Shown: positions 1-6,945, counted from the stretch's first letter. The stretch: 8,114 nt of DNA from an uncultured Ruminococcus sp. (GCA_946188175.1 CAMHUJ010000056.1:1-8114), one strand, 5' to 3'. Notes: generated by a model from the sequence alone, not told the origin. Translations and numbers: made by a program.

Positions 1-153
1 TAAAGATATTGGAGAACAAGAAATATTATTACAATCCAAATTTTTTTCAAAATACAGAGAAGAATCCTTTTGTAGAATAAGATCAAACATCTGAGATTGT
101 TTTATGGGTTTTACAATTACCTGATTCACAAAAACAAAGGAGAATCATAAATC
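1..153. other. AT-rich leader upstream of the thiamine operon
   Basis: This stretch is about 26% GC (39 G/C in the first 150 bases), against about 50-60% in the genes that follow. It contains no complete gene. On the + strand the frame starting at base 3 is open until a TAA at 78-80 and would read as the last 25 residues of an upstream protein, ending in NPFVE; a second frame is open until 94, so neither is certain. A TACAAT at 112-117 could be a promoter -10 element, but I see no convincing -35 partner. CTGAGA (91-96) and ACCTGAT (119-125) match conserved strings of the TPP riboswitch core, but the pairing arms are absent, so a working riboswitch is not supported. The thiG ribosome binding site AGGAG lies at 138-142. 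There is no thiS (no frame ends in Gly-Gly). Confidence 0.6.
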
Positions 154-924
154 ATGAAAGATGATAAGCTCATCATCGCCGGACATGAATTTACGTCGAG
201 ATTCATTCTCGGCTCCGGCAAATATTCCCTCTCGCTGATCGAAGCGGCTGTGAAATACGCAGGCGCGGAGATCATTACCTGTGCGGTGCGCCGCGCCAAT
301 ACAAAGGAGCAGGAGAATATCCTCGATTATATCCCGAAGGGCGTTACGCTGCTGCCGAATACCTCCGGCGCACGCAATGCCGATGAAGCCGTCCGCATCG
401 CAAGACTTGCAAGAGAGCTCGGCTGCGGCGATTTCGTCAAGATTGAGATTATGCGCGATACGAAATATCTGCTGCCTGATAATGCAGAGACCGTCAAAGC
501 GACGGAGATTCTCGCAAAAGAGGGCTTTATCGTTATGCCGTACATGTATCCCGATCTGAATACGGCGCGCGATCTGGTCAATGCGGGTGCGGCGAGCGTC
601 ATGCCGCTGGCATCGCCGATCGGCTCGAACAAGGGCCTTGCAACCAGAGATTTCATCCAGATTCTGATTGATGAGATCGACCTGCCGATCATTGTCGATG
701 CCGGAATCGGCAGACCCTCGCAGGCATGTGAAGCAATGGAAATGGGCGCCGCTGCGGTGATGTCCAATACGGCGCTTGCGACCGCCGGTGATCTGCCGGT
801 CATGGCGGGTGCTTTCAGGCAGGCGATCGAAGCCGGCAGAGCGGCATATCTCTCCGGTCTCGGCAGAGTGCTTGTCAGAGGCGCATCGCCTTCCGATACG
901 CTGACCGGCTTCCTGCATGACTGA
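154..924 (+). CDS. thiG: Thiazole synthase ThiG
   Basis: ThiG condenses deoxyxylulose 5-phosphate, dehydroglycine (from ThiH) and sulfur carried on the ThiS thiocarboxylate to make the thiazole phosphate of thiamine. The protein is 256 residues, the usual family length, and should be a cytoplasmic (beta/alpha)8 barrel. The Schiff-base lysine is visible as K96 in DFVKIEIM, the same number as in Bacillus subtilis ThiG. Other hallmarks are VMPLASPIGSNKG, the phosphate-site strand IIVDAGIGRPSQA, and MSNTALATA near the C-terminus. The start at 154 follows AGGAG (138-142) with an 11-base spacer, slightly long. It is the first gene of the operon and ends 14 bases before thiH. Its normal partners ThiS and ThiF are not encoded in this window, so they must lie upstream or elsewhere if the pathway works. 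Confidence 0.96.
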   Translation: MKDDKLIIAGHEFTSRFILGSGKYSLSLIEAAVKYAGAEIITCAVRRANTKEQENILDYIPKGVTLLPNTSGARNADEAVRIARLARELGCGDFVKIEIMRDTKYLLPDNAETVKATEILAKEGFIVMPYMYPDLNTARDLVNAGAASVMPLASPIGSNKGLATRDFIQILIDEIDLPIIVDAGIGRPSQACEAMEMGAAAVMSNTALATAGDLPVMAGAFRQAIEAGRAAYLSGLGRVLVRGASPSDTLTGFLHD

Positions 925-938
925 AAGAAGGCGGCATC

Positions 939-2189
939 ATGGAAAATGAATTTCTGATTGATTCGGACGCGCTGTCGCCCGAAGCACTCAAACGCAAGCA
1001 TCAGCTGGAAAACGATCCCTCCTGCCGCACCGACCATATGGCATATATGGAGGGACAGGAGCAGATTCAGTCCGATATCCGCGAAAAGGTCATGGCGGCA
1101 GTCGCAGACTACGATCCGGTGCAGTATACCGGTGCGGATGTGCTGCATGCGCTTGAAAAGCAGACGCTTTCGGTCGATGATCTGAAAGCATTGCTTTCGC
1201 CTGCCGCGGAGCCGTTTCTGGAACGCATGGCGGAGCGCGCACGCATCGAAACGAGAAAGCATTTCGGCAATACGGTCTATCTGTTCACACCGCTGTATAT
1301 TGCAAATTACTGCGAGAATTACTGCGTTTACTGCGGCTTCAACTGCTACAACCATATCCGCAGAATGCGGCTGACGCCGGAGCAGATCGAGCATGAAATG
1401 CAGGTCATTGCGGAAAGCGGCATGGAGGAGATTCTGATTCTGACCGGCGAGAGCCGTGCAAAGAGCGATATTCATTATATCGGAGAGGCATGTAAGCTCG
1501 CGCGCAAATATTTCCGCATGGTCGGCATCGAGATTTATCCGGTCAACACGGCGGAGTACCGCTATCTGCACGAATGCGGCGTCGATTACGTAACGGTGTT
1601 TCAGGAGACCTATGATTCCGATAAATATGAAACGCTGCATCTCGCCGGACACAAGCGCGTCTGGCCCTACCGCTTTGAAGCGCAGGAGCGCGCTCTCATG
1701 GGCGGTATGCGCGGCGTGGCATGTTCTGCGCTGCTCGGACTTTCCGATTTCCGGAAGGATGCGCTTGCCTCGGCGCTGCATGTCTATCATCTCCAGCGGA
1801 AGTATCCCCACGCGGAGGTCTCGCTTTCCTGTCCGCGTCTGCGTCCGATCATCAACAACGGCAAGATCAATCCGCATGATGTCGGGGAACGGCAGCTCTG
1901 TCAGATCCTCTGCGCCTACCGCATGTTCCTGCCGTTTGCGGGGATCACGGTATCCTCGCGCGAGAGCGAGCGCTTCCGCAACGGCATCGTAAAGATCGCA
2001 GCAACGAAGATTTCCGCAGGTGTCTCGACCGGCATCGGCGACCACGAGAGCAAATATACCGGAAAGGAGAACAGCGAGGAGGGCGATGCGCAGTTTGAGA
2101 TCGCAGATAACCGCAGTCTTGCGCAGATGTACCGCGATATGAAGGCGGAAGGCTTGCAGCCCGTGCTGAATGACTATCTCTATGTCTGA
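939..2189 (+). CDS. thiH: Tyrosine lyase ThiH (radical SAM, 2-iminoacetate synthase)
   Basis: ThiH is a radical S-adenosylmethionine enzyme that cleaves tyrosine into dehydroglycine (2-iminoacetate) and p-cresol; dehydroglycine goes to ThiG. It replaces the oxygen-dependent ThiO, pointing to an anaerobe. The [4Fe-4S] motif CX3CX2C is C125, C129 and C132 in ANYCENYCVYCGF. Also typical are the glycine/glutamate region EEILILTGESR, VFQETYDSDKYETLH, and RLRPIINNGKINP. At 416 residues it is about 40 longer at the N-terminus than Escherichia coli ThiH. The segment TDHMAYMEGQEQI looks like the longer clostridial form, so the early start is plausible. The ATG at 939 has AGAAGG at 926-931, 7 bases upstream. 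The close relative HydG is considered less likely because the gene sits among thi genes and is shorter. Its stop overlaps the start of the next gene. Confidence 0.95.
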   Translation: MENEFLIDSDALSPEALKRKHQLENDPSCRTDHMAYMEGQEQIQSDIREKVMAAVADYDPVQYTGADVLHALEKQTLSVDDLKALLSPAAEPFLERMAERARIETRKHFGNTVYLFTPLYIANYCENYCVYCGFNCYNHIRRMRLTPEQIEHEMQVIAESGMEEILILTGESRAKSDIHYIGEACKLARKYFRMVGIEIYPVNTAEYRYLHECGVDYVTVFQETYDSDKYETLHLAGHKRVWPYRFEAQERALMGGMRGVACSALLGLSDFRKDALASALHVYHLQRKYPHAEVSLSCPRLRPIINNGKINPHDVGERQLCQILCAYRMFLPFAGITVSSRESERFRNGIVKIAATKISAGVSTGIGDHESKYTGKENSEEGDAQFEIADNRSLAQMYRDMKAEGLQPVLNDYLYV

Positions 2190-3417
2190 ACTGATCTGTA
2201 TCACGAACCGGACACTTTGCAGTGACGATTTTCTCAGTAGAATCGAACAGATTGCACAGTCGAAGCCGGACCGGATTATTTTGCGCGAAAAGGATTTGTC
2301 CGATTCGGATTATGCATCGCTTGCGGAGCAGGTCATGGATATCTGCCGGAAATATAGCGTCATCTGCACGCTGCACGGGCATCCGGAGGCGGCGCTGCGG
2401 CTCGGTGCAAAGTCGGTGCATCTGCCGCTGCCGCAGCTCCGGACAACCGGCGGGGATATCCTGCGGCAGTTTCATGAGACCGGCACATCCTGCCACAGCC
2501 TTGATGAGCTGAAAGAGGCGGAACAATACGGCGTATCCTATGTGATTGCAGGACATATCTTCGAGACGGACTGCAAGCGCGGCTTGCAGGGCAGGGGACT
2601 TTCATTCCTGCGTGACATGTGTGCAGATACACAGCTTCCGGTATACGGAATCGGCGGCATTTCTGCGGACAATCTGCCTTCTGTGCTGCACTGGGGCGCA
2701 GCGGGCGTATGCGTTATGAGCGGCTGTATGCAGCAGCCGGAGCCGGCAGATTATCTGCAAAATCTGCGGCAGGCGGCAGAAATGCGCATCGGCAGAAATG
2801 AGCTGCTTCTCTACGCAATTACCGACCGCGGCTGCATCGGGCAGCGCGATTTGTATTCTGCAATCGAAGATGCATGCAAAGGCGGGGCGGCAATCATCCA
2901 GCTCCGCGAAAAGCATGCAGATACGAATGCTCTGATTGAAACCGCAGGACAAGCGGCAGCGATCTGTCACCGGTACGGCGTCCGGCTGATTGTCAATGAT
3001 GACTGGAAGGCGGCGCTTGCAGCCGGTGCGGACGGCGTGCATGTCGGGATTACGGATGCGCCTGTCGCAGAAATCCGCAAACAGGTGCCGGACGGCTTCA
3101 TCATCGGTGCAACGGCGAAAACCATAGAACAGGCGCAGCTTGCGGAAAGCTCCGGCGCAGATTATCTCGGTGTCGGCGCAGTGTTCCCGTCTCCGACGAA
3201 AAAGGACGCGATCCGAATTACGCCGGAGCAGTTTCGCGGGATTGCCGGCAGCGTGCGGATTCCGGCGGTTGCAATCGGCGGCATCACAAAAGAGAATATC
3301 ACCGCTCTGCACGGACTCGGCGCAGCCGGTGCGGCGGTTGTCTCGGCTGTATTCGGTGCAGCAGATATTGAACGCGCCGCGGCGGAAATGAAGCGGCTCG
3401 CAGGAGGAATTGTATGA
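2182..3417 (+). CDS. thiE: Fused TenI-like thiazole tautomerase / thiamine-phosphate synthase ThiE
   Basis: Two related TIM-barrel domains are joined in one chain of 411 residues; single-domain ThiE is about 210. Residues 1 to about 200 resemble TenI, which aromatises the thiazole in B. subtilis: the conserved His of SCHSLDE is H105, GHIFETDCKRG is at 124-134, and VMSG follows. Where a synthase has Asn-Asp-Asp this half has His-Gly-His (65-67), so it probably is not a second synthase. Residues about 210-411 are a classical ThiE that joins thiazole phosphate with HMP-PP: QLREK (240-244), NDD (272-274, Mg/pyrophosphate), HVG (287-289), FPSPTKK (335-341) and AIGGI (364-368). I chose ATG 2182, overlapping the thiH stop by 8 bases; an in-frame ATG at 2170 would add four residues. 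Neither has a clear ribosome binding site, suggesting coupling to thiH translation. The TenI assignment rests on motif memory and is less sure than the ThiE half. Confidence 0.9.
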   Translation: MSELICITNRTLCSDDFLSRIEQIAQSKPDRIILREKDLSDSDYASLAEQVMDICRKYSVICTLHGHPEAALRLGAKSVHLPLPQLRTTGGDILRQFHETGTSCHSLDELKEAEQYGVSYVIAGHIFETDCKRGLQGRGLSFLRDMCADTQLPVYGIGGISADNLPSVLHWGAAGVCVMSGCMQQPEPADYLQNLRQAAEMRIGRNELLLYAITDRGCIGQRDLYSAIEDACKGGAAIIQLREKHADTNALIETAGQAAAICHRYGVRLIVNDDWKAALAAGADGVHVGITDAPVAEIRKQVPDGFIIGATAKTIEQAQLAESSGADYLGVGAVFPSPTKKDAIRITPEQFRGIAGSVRIPAVAIGGITKENITALHGLGAAGAAVVSAVFGAADIERAAAEMKRLAGGIV

Positions 3418-4210
3418 TGAAAACCGCATTGACCATAGCGGGCAGTGATTGCAGCGGCGGCGCCGGCATTCAGGCGGATCTCAAAACCATGACTGCAAAC
3501 GGCGTCTACGGCATGAGCGCAATCACGGCGCTGACGGCACAGAATACGACCGGTGTTTCCGGAATCCTTGAGGTGACGCCGGGATTTCTGGCAATGCAGC
3601 TCGACAGCGTCTTTACGGATATTGTGCCGGATGCGGTCAAGATCGGTATGGTATCCTCGGCGGCACTGATCGGCGTGATCGCACAGAAGCTGAAACAGTA
3701 TGACGCAAAGAATATCGTCCTTGATCCGGTCATGGTCGCAACGAGCGGCGCAAGGCTGATCGGCGAGGATGCAATTTCTTCACTGACGGCGCAGCTGATG
3801 CCGCTTGCGATGCTGGTGACGCCGAATATTCCGGAAGCCGAGATGCTGACCGGAACCGAAATCCGCACGCCCTCGGATATGGAGCGCGCGGCATATCCGG
3901 CACATACGGCTGTGCGGTGCTGCTCAAGGGCGGTCACAGTCTCAGTGACGCAAATGATTATCTCTGCGCGGATACACTCGGACAGTGGCTTTTCGGGAAA
4001 CGCATTGACAACCCGAATACGCACGGGACAGGCTGTACGCTGTCCTCTGCGATTGCGGCAAATCTTGCCAAGGGCTATACAATAGAGGCGGCGGTCACGC
4101 GCGCCAAGCAGTATCTTTCCGGTGCGCTTGCCGCGATGCTTGATCTCGGCAGCGGCAGCGGTCCGGTGCATCACGGATTTGATCTGCACAGCGAATATGC
4201 AGAAAACTGA
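3414..4210 (+). pseudogene. thiD: HMP/HMP-P kinase ThiD, interrupted by a frameshift
   Basis: ThiD phosphorylates HMP and HMP-P to HMP-PP, the pyrimidine substrate of ThiE. The N-terminal part is a clear ribokinase-fold ThiD: LTIAGSDCSGGAGIQAD near the start, VKIGMVSS, VLDPVMVATSG, and TPNIPEAEMLTG. Frame is lost after DMERAA (codon 160, ending at 3893). The original frame then runs through unrelated residues to TAG 4083-4085. The true continuation lies in the -1 frame from about 3893 (ISGTYGCAVLLKGGH) and includes the catalytic HGTGC motif (4022-4036), ending at TGA 4208-4210. Joined, the two parts give about 265 residues, the normal length. The first product lacks the HGTGC loop, so it should be inactive. 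The start ATG 3414 overlaps the thiE stop, with AGGAGG at 3402-3407; an ATG at 3417 is equally possible. The cause could be a real deletion or a sequencing/assembly indel. Confidence 0.92.
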
Positions 4211-4221
4211 AAGGAATCATT

Positions 4222-5535
4222 ATGAAACAGTATTATACACAAATGGAAGCGGCGAAAAAGGGCATTATCACGCCGGAAATGGAAATTGTCGCAAAGAAGG
4301 AATACATGGACGCGGAAAAGCTGCGTGCGCTGGTTGCATCGGGTGAGGTTACGATTCCCTGCAACATCAATCACAAGGCACTGTCGCCGGAGGGCATCGG
4401 CAGCGGGCTGCGGACAAAAATCAATGTCAATCTCGGCATCTCCGGCGATGCGAAGAATTATGATGTCGAGATGCAGAAGGTCGCGCTTGCGCACAAATTC
4501 GGCGCGGAGGCGATCATGGACCTCAGCAACTACGGCAAGACCAATACCTTCCGGAAAAAGCTCGTCGCGGAGTCGCCGGCGATGATCGGCACGGTTCCGA
4601 TGTACGATGCAATCGGGTATCTCGAAAAGGATTTGCTCGAAATCACTGCGCAGGATTTTCTGAAGGTTGTACGTGCGCATGCGGAGGAGGGCGTGGATTT
4701 CATGACGATTCACGCGGGCATCAACCGCAGAGCCGTTGAGGCATTCATGCGTGAAGGCAGAAAAATGAACATTGTCTCACGCGGCGGCTCGCTGCTCTTT
4801 GCGTGGATGATGATGACCGGCAATGAAAATCCGTTCTATGAGTATTACGATGAGGTGCTGGAAATTCTGCGTGAATTTGACGTCACGATCAGTCTCGGCG
4901 ATGCACTCCGTCCGGGCTGCATCGACGATGCGACTGATGCCGGACAGATTTCGGAGCTGATTGAGCTCGGCAATCTGACGCTTCGTGCATGGGAGAAGGA
5001 TGTGCAGGTCATGGTCGAGGGTCCGGGGCATATGGCAATGGATGAGATTGCGGCGAATATGAAGCTGCAAAAGCGCATCTGCCACAACGCGCCGTTCTAT
5101 GTCCTCGGACCGCTGGTCACGGATATTTTCCCGGGCTATGATCATATTACATCGGCAATCGGCGGTGCAATCGCTGCGGCAAGCGGTGCGGATTTCCTCT
5201 GCTATGTCACGCCTGCGGAGCATCTTCGCCTGCCGGATGTCAATGACGTCAAGGAGGGCATCATCGCTTCCAAAATCGCCGCACATGCCGCGGATATCGC
5301 AAAGCGTGTGCCGCATGCGCGGGACCTCGACAACCAAATGGCAGAGGCACGCCATGAAGTGAACTGGGAGAAGATGTTTGATATCGCTGTGGACCGTGAA
5401 AAGGCACAGGCATATTTTGAAAGCACGCCGCCTGCTGACCGTCACACCTGCTCGATGTGCGGCAAGATGTGCGCCGTGCGGACAACGAACATGATTCTCG
5501 CGGGAGAAAAGGTTGAATTCTGTACCGAAAAATAA
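4222..5535 (+). CDS. thiC: Phosphomethylpyrimidine synthase ThiC (short form)
   Basis: ThiC is a radical SAM enzyme that rearranges aminoimidazole ribotide, a purine pathway intermediate, into HMP-P. At 437 residues it lacks the N-terminal domain of the E. coli enzyme (about 630) and matches the short forms of Clostridia and archaea. Visible core motifs are CNINHKALSPEGIG near residue 50, INVNLGISGD, MDLSNYGKTNTF, GTVPMYDAIGYLEKD, MTIHAGI, and the zinc-site histidines in EGPGHMAMDE and TPAEHLRLP. The C-terminal cluster cysteines are C410, C413 and C417, CX2CX3C, one residue tighter than the CX2CX4C of the long enzymes. AAGGAA (4211-4216) precedes the ATG by 5 bases, and the gene starts 11 bases after thiD. 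It is the last gene of the operon; a terminator follows 31 bases after the stop. Confidence 0.96.
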   Translation: MKQYYTQMEAAKKGIITPEMEIVAKKEYMDAEKLRALVASGEVTIPCNINHKALSPEGIGSGLRTKINVNLGISGDAKNYDVEMQKVALAHKFGAEAIMDLSNYGKTNTFRKKLVAESPAMIGTVPMYDAIGYLEKDLLEITAQDFLKVVRAHAEEGVDFMTIHAGINRRAVEAFMREGRKMNIVSRGGSLLFAWMMMTGNENPFYEYYDEVLEILREFDVTISLGDALRPGCIDDATDAGQISELIELGNLTLRAWEKDVQVMVEGPGHMAMDEIAANMKLQKRICHNAPFYVLGPLVTDIFPGYDHITSAIGGAIAAASGADFLCYVTPAEHLRLPDVNDVKEGIIASKIAAHAADIAKRVPHARDLDNQMAEARHEVNWEKMFDIAVDREKAQAYFESTPPADRHTCSMCGKMCAVRTTNMILAGEKVEFCTEK

Positions 5536-5566
5536 TTTTTTCATATTGATTTGCGGATGAGAGAAA

Positions 5567-5604
5567 CCGCTCCGGCATAGCTTTCCGGAGCGGCTTTTTC
5601 TTTT
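5567..5604 (+). terminator. Intrinsic terminator of the thiamine operon
   Basis: A perfect 9-base-pair GC-rich stem (CCGCTCCGG at 5567-5575 with CCGGAGCGG at 5585-5593) encloses a 9-base loop. It is followed by C and then TTTTTCTTTT at 5595-5604. Position just after thiC and before a new promoter fits the end of the operon on the + strand. Confidence 0.92.
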
Positions 5605-5620
5605 CATGCAAAACTCCCGA

Positions 5621-5649
5621 TTGACAGAATCCCGAATCTGCGGTAAAAT
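5621..5649 (+). promoter_or_regulatory. Consensus sigma-70/sigma-A type promoter
   Basis: TTGACA at 5621-5626 is a perfect -35 box. A 17-base spacer leads to TAAAAT at 5644-5649, a 5 of 6 match to the -10 box. Transcription would start near 5656, giving a leader of about 25 bases before the ATG at 5681. It lies between the thiC terminator and the MBL-fold gene, so the second gene set probably has its own housekeeping expression. No operator-like palindrome is obvious around it. Confidence 0.85.
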
Positions 5650-5666
5650 AGGAATAACAATCCGCG

Positions 5667-5673
5667 AAGGAGG
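5667..5673 (+). promoter_or_regulatory. Ribosome binding site deciding the MBL-fold gene start
   Basis: AAGGAGG stands 7 bases before ATG 5681, an ideal spacing. The same frame is open back to an ATG at 5606, but that one lies upstream of the promoter, next to the terminator T-run, and has no such site. The start at 5681 is therefore preferred. Confidence 0.85.
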
Positions 5674-5680
5674 ACGCAAC

Positions 5681-6382
5681 ATGGCACACGCTGTTATCCG
5701 CGAAGGAAAAATCAATTTTTTTGCAGCATCCGATCTGACATGCTATGTGCTGCGCGGCAGCGGCGGCGATCTGCTGATCGACACCGGTATGCCGCAGACA
5801 TGGAAGCCGATGCGGCAATGGCTTCAGAATTATAATATCCGCTGGGTGTTTCTGACGCATGCGCATGCCGATCACGACTGGAATGCCGCAAAAATGCAGC
5901 AGAACGGCGCGAAGATTCTCCTCAGTGTGCTCGATAAGGATCTGCGGCGGAATTTCCTCAGGCAGCGCGTCATGCCGACCTCAAAGCACTATGCGCTCCG
6001 GAATGTGATGCAGTGCGTCAGCGGCGGCATTTTCAAAAGCCCGCCCTATGAAGCGGATATCTATTTCGGCAATGAGGACAGCGGTCTGCTGCGGACGCTC
6101 GGCTTTGATGCGGAGATCATTCCGCTGCCCGGACATACCTACGGCTCCTGCGGCATTCTCAGCAGGGGCGTGCTCTATTGCGGCGATGCATTCACGATGA
6201 TCTTCGGCAGGCCGGAGATCCCGCCCCATGCGGTCAGCCCGCAGCTGATGCAGAATTCGCTGCGCGTGATCGAATCGCTGCATCCGGACTGGCTCGCCTG
6301 CGGGCACGGTCTGCCGGTGCGCTATGACCGTGCGGCGCAGGCGATTGCCGATGCGCTGACGATCAAATATGAATACAACTGA
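5681..6382 (+). CDS. Metallo-beta-lactamase-fold hydrolase, substrate unknown
   Basis: This is a 233-residue cytoplasmic protein with no signal peptide. It shows the full metal-binding set of the metallo-beta-lactamase superfamily: THAHADH gives H60, H62, D64 and H65; H152 is in LPGHTYGS; D169 is in LYCGDA; H209 is in ACGHG. The early strand LLIDTGMP (31-38) is also typical. All ligands for a two-metal site are present, so it should be an active hydrolase of the glyoxalase II-like group. The substrate cannot be told: candidates include thioesters, phosphoesters and lactones. It lacks the extra domains of beta-CASP nucleases or flavodiiron proteins. It follows a strong promoter and ribosome binding site and ends 21 bases before the next gene, suggesting co-transcription. 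A role in thiamine metabolism is not supported, as a terminator separates the two units. Confidence 0.88.
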   Translation: MAHAVIREGKINFFAASDLTCYVLRGSGGDLLIDTGMPQTWKPMRQWLQNYNIRWVFLTHAHADHDWNAAKMQQNGAKILLSVLDKDLRRNFLRQRVMPTSKHYALRNVMQCVSGGIFKSPPYEADIYFGNEDSGLLRTLGFDAEIIPLPGHTYGSCGILSRGVLYCGDAFTMIFGRPEIPPHAVSPQLMQNSLRVIESLHPDWLACGHGLPVRYDRAAQAIADALTIKYEYN

Positions 6383-6403
6383 TGCCGGAGAAAGGAGACT
6401 GCC

Positions 6404-6931
6404 GTGAGCAAGCGTTCAGAACGAAAGGCAAGAGCCGAGGAGAAGCGGAGACAGCAGCGGAAAAACGGTATTTTGGTGATGCTGTTTGCAGCGCTGTTCC
6501 TTGTGCTCGGCATCACCGGTATCATCCGCAGCCGCATTGCCTACCGCGGCTATGCCGAATCGGAGGATATCCGGAATGTCGAAGCGGATATCACCTATGC
6601 GGAAATCCATTCGCGCAAGAATCAGTACGGCAGAAAGGAAAATTACTGGAAAGCCGATTTGCAGTATGAGATCGACGGCACGGTGTATACCGGCAGAACG
6701 GAATTTTCTGCGGAAGTGAAAAAGGGCGATGTCCGGACGGTCGAGGTATACCGCACACCGAAGGGCGATTACCGGATTCCTGTTTACCGTTCGGGCGGTG
6801 CATACGGTCTCATGAATATTGTTTATGTCGGCTCGGCGGCATTCGGGCTGCTGCTCGGCATCATGACTGCGGTCGTCTGCTTTCTGCCGGACAGTCAGCA
6901 GAAAAAGGGCGGCAAACAAAATAAACCGTAA
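6404..6931 (+). CDS. Small two-helix membrane protein, DUF3592-like
   Basis: This 175-residue protein begins with a very basic segment (residues 3-20, rich in Arg, Lys and Glu). A first membrane helix follows at about 22-41 (ILVMLFAALFLVLGITGII). A polar domain of about 90 residues (45-135) contains a Tyr-rich stretch, YWKADLQYEIDGTVYTG, and PKGDYRIPVY. A second helix lies at about 136-161, followed by a basic tail (QQKKGGKQNK). Both ends are positively charged, so they are probably cytoplasmic with the middle domain outside. The layout and the Y-x-V-x-G-like strand pattern recall the DUF3592 family, which has no known function; that match is from memory and moderate. The start is GTG 6404 with AGGAG at 6393-6397. 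An overlapping ATG frame at 6382-6669 was rejected because it has no membrane pattern or conserved look. It sits between the MBL-fold and ABC-F genes. Confidence 0.8.
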   Translation: MSKRSERKARAEEKRRQQRKNGILVMLFAALFLVLGITGIIRSRIAYRGYAESEDIRNVEADITYAEIHSRKNQYGRKENYWKADLQYEIDGTVYTGRTEFSAEVKKGDVRTVEVYRTPKGDYRIPVYRSGGAYGLMNIVYVGSAAFGLLLGIMTAVVCFLPDSQQKKGGKQNKP

Positions 6932-6945
6932 GGAGAATCAGACCT

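Noticed and set aside
80..153. Functional TPP riboswitch
   Set aside because: Only short core strings are present. The P1/P2 arm and the P4/P5 hairpin cannot be formed from the visible bases, so it is reported only as a low-key observation.
327..2204. Long open frame on the minus strand opposite thiG and thiH (625 codons)
   Set aside because: It lies wholly opposite two well-conserved genes, has no ribosome binding site or family motif that I recognise, and its composition is that of a mirrored codon pattern. The lack of stops is a by-product of codon use on the + strand.
3884..3925. Programmed -1 ribosomal frameshift in thiD
   Set aside because: No slippery heptamer of the X XXY YYZ type is present at the join, and no clear downstream stem or pseudoknot is seen. 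ThiD is not known to use frameshifting, so an indel is the simpler reading.
3917..4210. Separate small gene for the second half of thiD starting at GTG 3917
   Set aside because: There is no ribosome binding site before it, the homology extends upstream of the GTG to about 3893, and half a kinase would not be expected to work alone.
5606..5680. Upstream start (ATG 5606) for the MBL-fold gene
   Set aside because: It lies before the consensus promoter and next to the terminator T-run, has no ribosome binding site, and the extra 25 residues do not belong to the fold.
4171..5875. Minus-strand open frames opposite thiC and the MBL-fold gene
   Set aside because: They are shadows of conserved + strand genes and cross the terminator and promoter region without any coding signal of their own.
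6382..6669. Overlapping + strand frame with ATG at 6382
   Set aside because: It overlaps the better supported GTG 6404 gene, which has a good ribosome binding site, two membrane helices and runs to a sensible end. The alternative frame has no recognisable features.
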